DNA from: Luzula sylvatica
Taxonomy: Eukaryota; Streptophyta; Magnoliopsida; Poales; Juncaceae
Reading direction: 5' to 3'
Assembly (NCBI GenBank): GCA_946800325.1
Contig: OX326960.1
Coordinates: 57,992,855 to 58,056,854, forward strand
Length of the DNA stretch: 64,000 nucleotides
A program made the translations under genes and the position numbers. Below the pieces are notes generated by a model, which ran no database searches, was not told where the DNA came from, and worked only from the letters and a program-made list of their open reading frames with translations. Below are positions 60,358 through 64,000 of this stretch, one piece after another. The stretch's first letter is position 1. Every line of letters begins with the position of its first letter.

Positions 60358-60766
60358 GTGTCATTGGGGCTTTCCCATTGGCCGAGATATGGGTGAGAGG
60401 ATTGAGGGTAGTTGGGGATGGTAGGTGAGGTAGGTGGGGCTGTAGAGTGGCAATTGTGTGAGTGGTTTTCGAGTAGAGTTTGGTGCAATCTCTTATGTTG
60501 ATGATTATTTGCCTTCTCCTTCACACGTGTACCGAATTGGTCGGTATGATATATCGATTTTAACGGCGCGAGGAGACGAAGGCAAGCACACTCTTGGATT
60601 GCCGAGAATTTCCACCTAAAACCTGTAATTAAGCAATAAAACACACTTAGTGAAGAAATATTCTTGTTATCTCAAATATGAACAATTGTATATATAAAGT
60701 TGTGATTCAAAAGGGCTAAAATCCCCAAATTAGATATCAAAAAGGTGCTTTATTTTCCTCTTATCA

Positions 60767-62330
60767 AATACCCCCATACTTAAACCCTTGATCGTCCTCG
60801 ATCATGATGAGCGTAAAAATCAAGCACAAAGAAAAATGCATGTATAGGTTTTATTGAAATTATATTCATCGATCTCAAAACTCAATTCTCACGAGATAAT
60901 TGTTTACTCTTATCATAATCACTAATATTGAAAGAGATAAGTTTGAGTTATATTAGAATCTATTTTCAATGAATTGCACAAATTCGAAGAGTTTATTAGA
61001 GCAAATGATCTCAACCGAAAAAGATGATTAAACACCATCATTCAATTCTTTTCACTCCACAATTCACAAGGATTATCATGAAAAAGCATTAATGAAAACC
61101 AATTTTTCCGTTTTGCAAAAATCATTTCTTAAATGTAATTTGTCACTTTTAAACCGTTTGGTACGTTAGTACTTGGTTCATCTTCGATTTCTACTAAATT
61201 TTCCCAATTTGCGCTCGATTTTTGAACTCCTTTTCTTTCCTTTTTATTCTTTTTATTTTTCTTCTTTTCTTTTATTCTTTTTATTTCTTTTCTTTTGTTC
61301 GTTATTGCTTTCGATGGTCCCCATGTGTGTCCTTTGGGATAACAAGTGGTCATGACTCACACCACTCATTACTTAGTAAAACCCCATGAATCCGCGCAAT
61401 CTTTAGCCAACAAGTGGTCATGACTCACACCACTCATTACTTAATCAATCGCACGGACTCGACAATCGAAAGCGCTTTAATCCGTGATTGTAGAAAACTT
61501 TTTCGCATCGACTCTTGATCATGACTCACACCAAGAACCGGCTACTTTGGTTTACTACGACTCATGCACCCCTTTAGCCAACAAGTGGTCATGACTCACA
61601 CCACTCATTACTTAATCAAGGTGCATGAGCTCATCGAATCAAGCCTTGAGCGCAAATTGGTTCCCGTTAGTGTAATTTCGAATCCCCATGAACGGTTGAG
61701 TCATTTAAGTGCAAATGGTCAAATTTTAGATTCAAACAAAACTTACTACATTGGTTCAAACAAAGCTTTTTAGAAATTCCAAGTTCAAAATGGGTTTATT
61801 TATTGAAAATGGTGTGTCATGTAAATCAAGGATTGATCAATTTGTCAAAAACTTATGAATTTAGTGAATTCATTGATTAGGGTTTGAATCCCCAAAAGAA
61901 TCTCTTCAAGATCTCAATCAACTCCTTCAAATATTTGTGAAAATTTCAAATTTGAGAGTAAAATTATGCTAGTTTGGTGAAAATTTGTTAAAAAAATCGA
62001 TGATTTATTCAATGAGGTGGAGAAAAACCTTTAACTTGCATAAAATCATTTGCTTGTATATCCTTGATGCTCAAAGAAATTTTAGAATGTCGAAAAATTC
62101 AATTAAAAGCTCGTTTTTTCCATTTTTTTAGGCAAAAAACAAATTTTGCCAGAAACAGTTCCGTTGTAACTGACCTTAGGTCCGTTACAACCGAGTTGCA
62201 AAAAAAATTATTATTATTTTTTTTAATTTATTATTATTTTTTTTAATCAAAGACTGTGTGTATATCCCCCCCATACTTATTCCTTCGCTTGTCCTCAAGC
62301 GATAATAAAGAGAGAAATTAAAAAAAAAAG
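60767..62330 (-). other. Non-coding interior of the LTR element
   Basis: Begins with the purine tract beside the 3' LTR. It holds three copies of a roughly 40-bp unit with CAAGTGGTCATGACTCACAC (61343-61376, 61402-61448, 61573-61619) and a partial one near 61517. The word CCCCCATACTT of the purine tract recurs at about 62267 and 62993. No reverse transcriptase or integrase frame is present. Confidence 0.65.
61341..61619. repeat. Three interspersed ~40-bp direct repeats
   Basis: Copies at 61341-61376, 61402-61448 and 61573-61619 share AGTGGTCATGACTCACACC and ACTCATTACTTA; the last two also share TTTAGCCAACA at the front and ATCAA at the end. Confidence 0.85.
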
Positions 62331-62561
62331 TTAAGGAGAGACACAACCTTTGATGCGTGGTGCTTGATCGTCTTCGACTTGTTGCTCCTTCATCCATCTT
62401 GTTGCATTTCTCGTGTCTTGGTCACACCAATTGAGCTTGAGCATGTAGTCCTTGCACCGTTGGTACGAGGGTTTGCCTCCCTCGCTAGCGCTCTCGTTTA
62501 TGGTCTCGAGCTCGACCATGCCGATGTTATCCTCCTTCAAAATTAAACGAAGCACTAACAT
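62331..62561 (-). CDS. Short second frame of the LTR element, unknown
   Basis: 76 codons from ATG 62561, overlapping the end of the gag-like frame by 35 bases in another frame. It is charged (VELETINESASEGGKPSYQR, RWMKEQQVEDD) and could be a small second ORF or a shifted continuation of gag. No family recognised. Confidence 0.3.
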   Translation of the reverse strand: MLVLRLILKEDNIGMVELETINESASEGGKPSYQRCKDYMLKLNWCDQDTRNATRWMKEQQVEDDQAPRIKGCVSP

Positions 62562-63678
62562 GGATCGCTACTTTTCGACCGCCTCGAAATACTCCCTTTG
62601 AGATGTTGGAGATGAGAGAAATCGGTGTGTGTATCACTTGTTTTGCATACGTCGAAAGTGGCGTAAAGATAATCGTCACTTCGCTTTGGATTTTTCGAAT
62701 TGCTTCATCACTTGGAGTTTGATGAAGAGGAGTTGTGAGAGGCGTGAGTGTCTCGATTGTATTTGATTTCCTTGATAAATCTACACAAGGTGAAATTCTA
62801 TCATGAGAAGCATCATAGTTCTTAATTGAATTTAAATTGATGATATATGGAAAGAATTCACCTTGGAGAATTGTAGATTTCTTTTCTTGCTCGTTTTCAT
62901 CGATTGGAGTGAGTTGAACCGTCTTTTGGAGAGTCGAATCCAATGACACCTTTTCTTCTTCAATGATCGTTCCAATGCTTTCATCGAATCCCCCCATACT
63001 TGAACTCATGTCACCTTCAATCTCCACAATCTCCTCGTTTGAATACTCTAACTCGAGACAACTCACTCTTTGATCTAGATCGTTTACGATGGATTGAATA
63101 TTTCCGAGACGCCGAGAGGTGGTTTTAAACTCATTCGAGATATCACTTATCTCTTGTTTGAATTCTTCAAAATCTTGTTTCATTTCTTCATAAACTTGTT
63201 CTTGCTTTTGTTTAAGAGATACCATCATCGCCATCATTTCCTCCATCATTCTTTTTAATTCTTGGTCTTGATCTTCGTTTTGGGATTGAAATTGTGGATC
63301 TTGGTAATCAAATTCATGTTGAGATTCGAGTTCGTTTTGAGAAGGTTCGTATATGGGGTTTGAGTAATTATTGGTGGTTTCGGTATAGGATTGTGTCTCA
63401 TAACCCCATGGGGATTCGTTTTCGTATTGGCGAGCTTCGTAGATGGGATTTTGATAAAGGGTCTCGGTGTGTGATTCATCGTTTTGATTTGAGGGTGAAC
63501 TTGAGAGCCAACCGAGCCTTCGTTCTTCTTCTCTATCTTTCCTTTCTTCCATTTCTTCCCATTCTTGAAATTCTAGCTCGATAATCTCTTGATTTGTCAT
63601 GGAGTCCGGATATCCTTTTGCGGCTCTACCGAGACGTATTAACTCCCGAAGCGATTTTGGTCTTTCTTGATGATCCAT
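62527..63678 (-). CDS. Gag-like coiled-coil protein of the non-autonomous LTR element
   Basis: Single open frame of 383 codons from ATG 63678, about 136 bases downstream of the primer-binding site, where gag is expected. The N-terminus is MDHQERPKSLRELIRLGRAA; residues 35-55 are Glu/Arg-rich. A long Met/Lys/Glu/Gln coiled coil follows (about 135-200, ELKRMMEEMMAMMVSLKQKQ). There is no zinc knuckle, protease or polymerase. The position says gag, but I see no recognised gag domain. An intact frame in an element without enzymes suggests the protein is selected, or that the insertion is recent. It would need enzymes from a related autonomous element. Confidence 0.55.
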   Translation of the reverse strand: MDHQERPKSLRELIRLGRAAKGYPDSMTNQEIIELEFQEWEEMEERKDREEERRLGWLSSSPSNQNDESHTETLYQNPIYEARQYENESPWGYETQSYTETTNNYSNPIYEPSQNELESQHEFDYQDPQFQSQNEDQDQELKRMMEEMMAMMVSLKQKQEQVYEEMKQDFEEFKQEISDISNEFKTTSRRLGNIQSIVNDLDQRVSCLELEYSNEEIVEIEGDMSSSMGGFDESIGTIIEEEKVSLDSTLQKTVQLTPIDENEQEKKSTILQGEFFPYIINLNSIKNYDASHDRISPCVDLSRKSNTIETLTPLTTPLHQTPSDEAIRKIQSEVTIIFTPLSTYAKQVIHTPISLISNISKGVFRGGRKVAIHVSASFNFEGG

Positions 63679-63813
63679 CTTGCTCCACTTCGTGTACCTT
63701 GCAAGAATAGAAAAAGTTCGAAATTAGTGAAATATCAAGTTCAAATGTATCAAATCTATTAAAAACATCACTCGAGATTGCACGTTTGATTCAAAATTAG
63801 ACTTAAACATTAC

Positions 63814-63831
63814 TCCCCGGCAGCGGCGCCA
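63814..63831 (-). other. Primer-binding site (tRNA-Asp type) of the LTR element
   Basis: TGGCGCCGCTGCCGGGGA on the minus strand, close to the TGGCGCCGTTGCCGGGGA site used by many plant gypsy-type elements, two bases inside the 5' LTR. Confidence 0.85.
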
Positions 63832-63833
63832 TT

Positions 63834-64000
63834 TGATGAGCGGGTTTTTGGCGTGTAAAATTATCGTTGTATTCGAAAACCCGATTCAATCAACAAGTAT
63901 AGAACTATATGTGTTATAGTGGAAAATATGAAAGTTCATTCCACGAGGAGTATATGCGTCGAATAATGAATCAAAAACAAGCAAAAATGGACAGAAACTT
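63834..64000 (-). repeat. 5' LTR of the non-autonomous element (runs off right edge)
   Basis: Matches 59105-59271 with about two differences. The remaining roughly 1.5 kb lies outside the window, so the target duplication cannot be checked. Confidence 0.92.

Larger units (their letters stand above)
59105..60766 (-). repeat. 3' LTR of a large non-autonomous LTR element
   Basis: In element orientation the LTR begins TGATAAGAGG right after the purine tract AAGTATGGGGG (60770-60781) and ends GCTCATCA at 59105. Its terminal 167 bases (59105-59271) match 63834-64000 with only about two differences, proving an LTR pair. Length 1,662 bp. It has a TATA motif at 60349-60357 and, downstream of it in the transcribed part, the palindrome array at 59285-59622. 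Confidence 0.85.

Noticed and set aside
60258..60644. 128-codon minus-strand frame with a proline run
   Set aside because: It lies across the U3/R region of the LTR and spans its TATA motif; composition is low-complexity.

Overview
The window is nuclear DNA from a flowering plant, most likely a eudicot. Genes are intron-rich with GT-AG splicing, the intergenic DNA is AT-rich, and the protein families are plant-specific (DYW-class PPR, SERK-like receptor kinase, laccase, PROPEP-like precursor, plant-type SEC6). Many LINE, copia, gypsy-type, Mutator-type and SINE insertions lie around the genes. I cannot name the species.

Layout. 1-3.1 kb: a decayed LINE read on the minus strand. 4.8-11.2 kb: an 11-exon SERK-like LRR receptor kinase (+) whose introns hold a SINE and nested MITEs. 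11.3-12.2 kb: an RNA polymerase I RPA12-like gene (-) with a decayed fragment of its last segment beside it. 12.2-17.1 kb: AT-rich DNA with a 5'-truncated LINE that carries a perfect 40-bp inverted repeat. 17.1-19.9 kb: a paralogous SERK-like kinase (-) that appears frameshifted in its transmembrane exon. 20.2-22.2 kb: a DYW PPR gene. 23.9-25.5 kb: a non-autonomous Mutator-like element with roughly 0.6-kb terminal inverted repeats and a 9-bp target duplication. 25.7-26.8 kb: an mTERF gene. 29.4-30.5 kb: a five-exon gene for a probably plastid-targeted membrane protein. 30.7-31.1 kb: a short two-exon gene (-) that looks like a plant elicitor peptide precursor. 34.7-39.1 kb: exocyst SEC6 in 25 exons. 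40.9-43.9 kb: a six-exon laccase (-). From 44.5 kb to the end the DNA is almost all retrotransposon: copia remnants, a LINE split by an almost intact copia element (LTRs, PBS, PPT and 5-bp target duplication all visible), and a large non-autonomous LTR element on the minus strand whose 5' LTR runs off the right edge.

The host genes are not a pathway cluster. The two SERK-like kinases are a local duplicate pair. Both have HCD in place of the catalytic HRD, so both are non-RD kinases; one has lost LRR3 and the other carries a frameshift. The PROPEP-like gene and the receptor kinases both point to surface immune signalling, but a functional link between them is only a thought. The most unusual sequence is an 11-copy array of the 14-bp palindrome TCCGTTRYAACGGA inside the LTR of the last element.

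All exon joins were made by hand from splice consensus, reading phase and family similarity. No search or alignment program was run.
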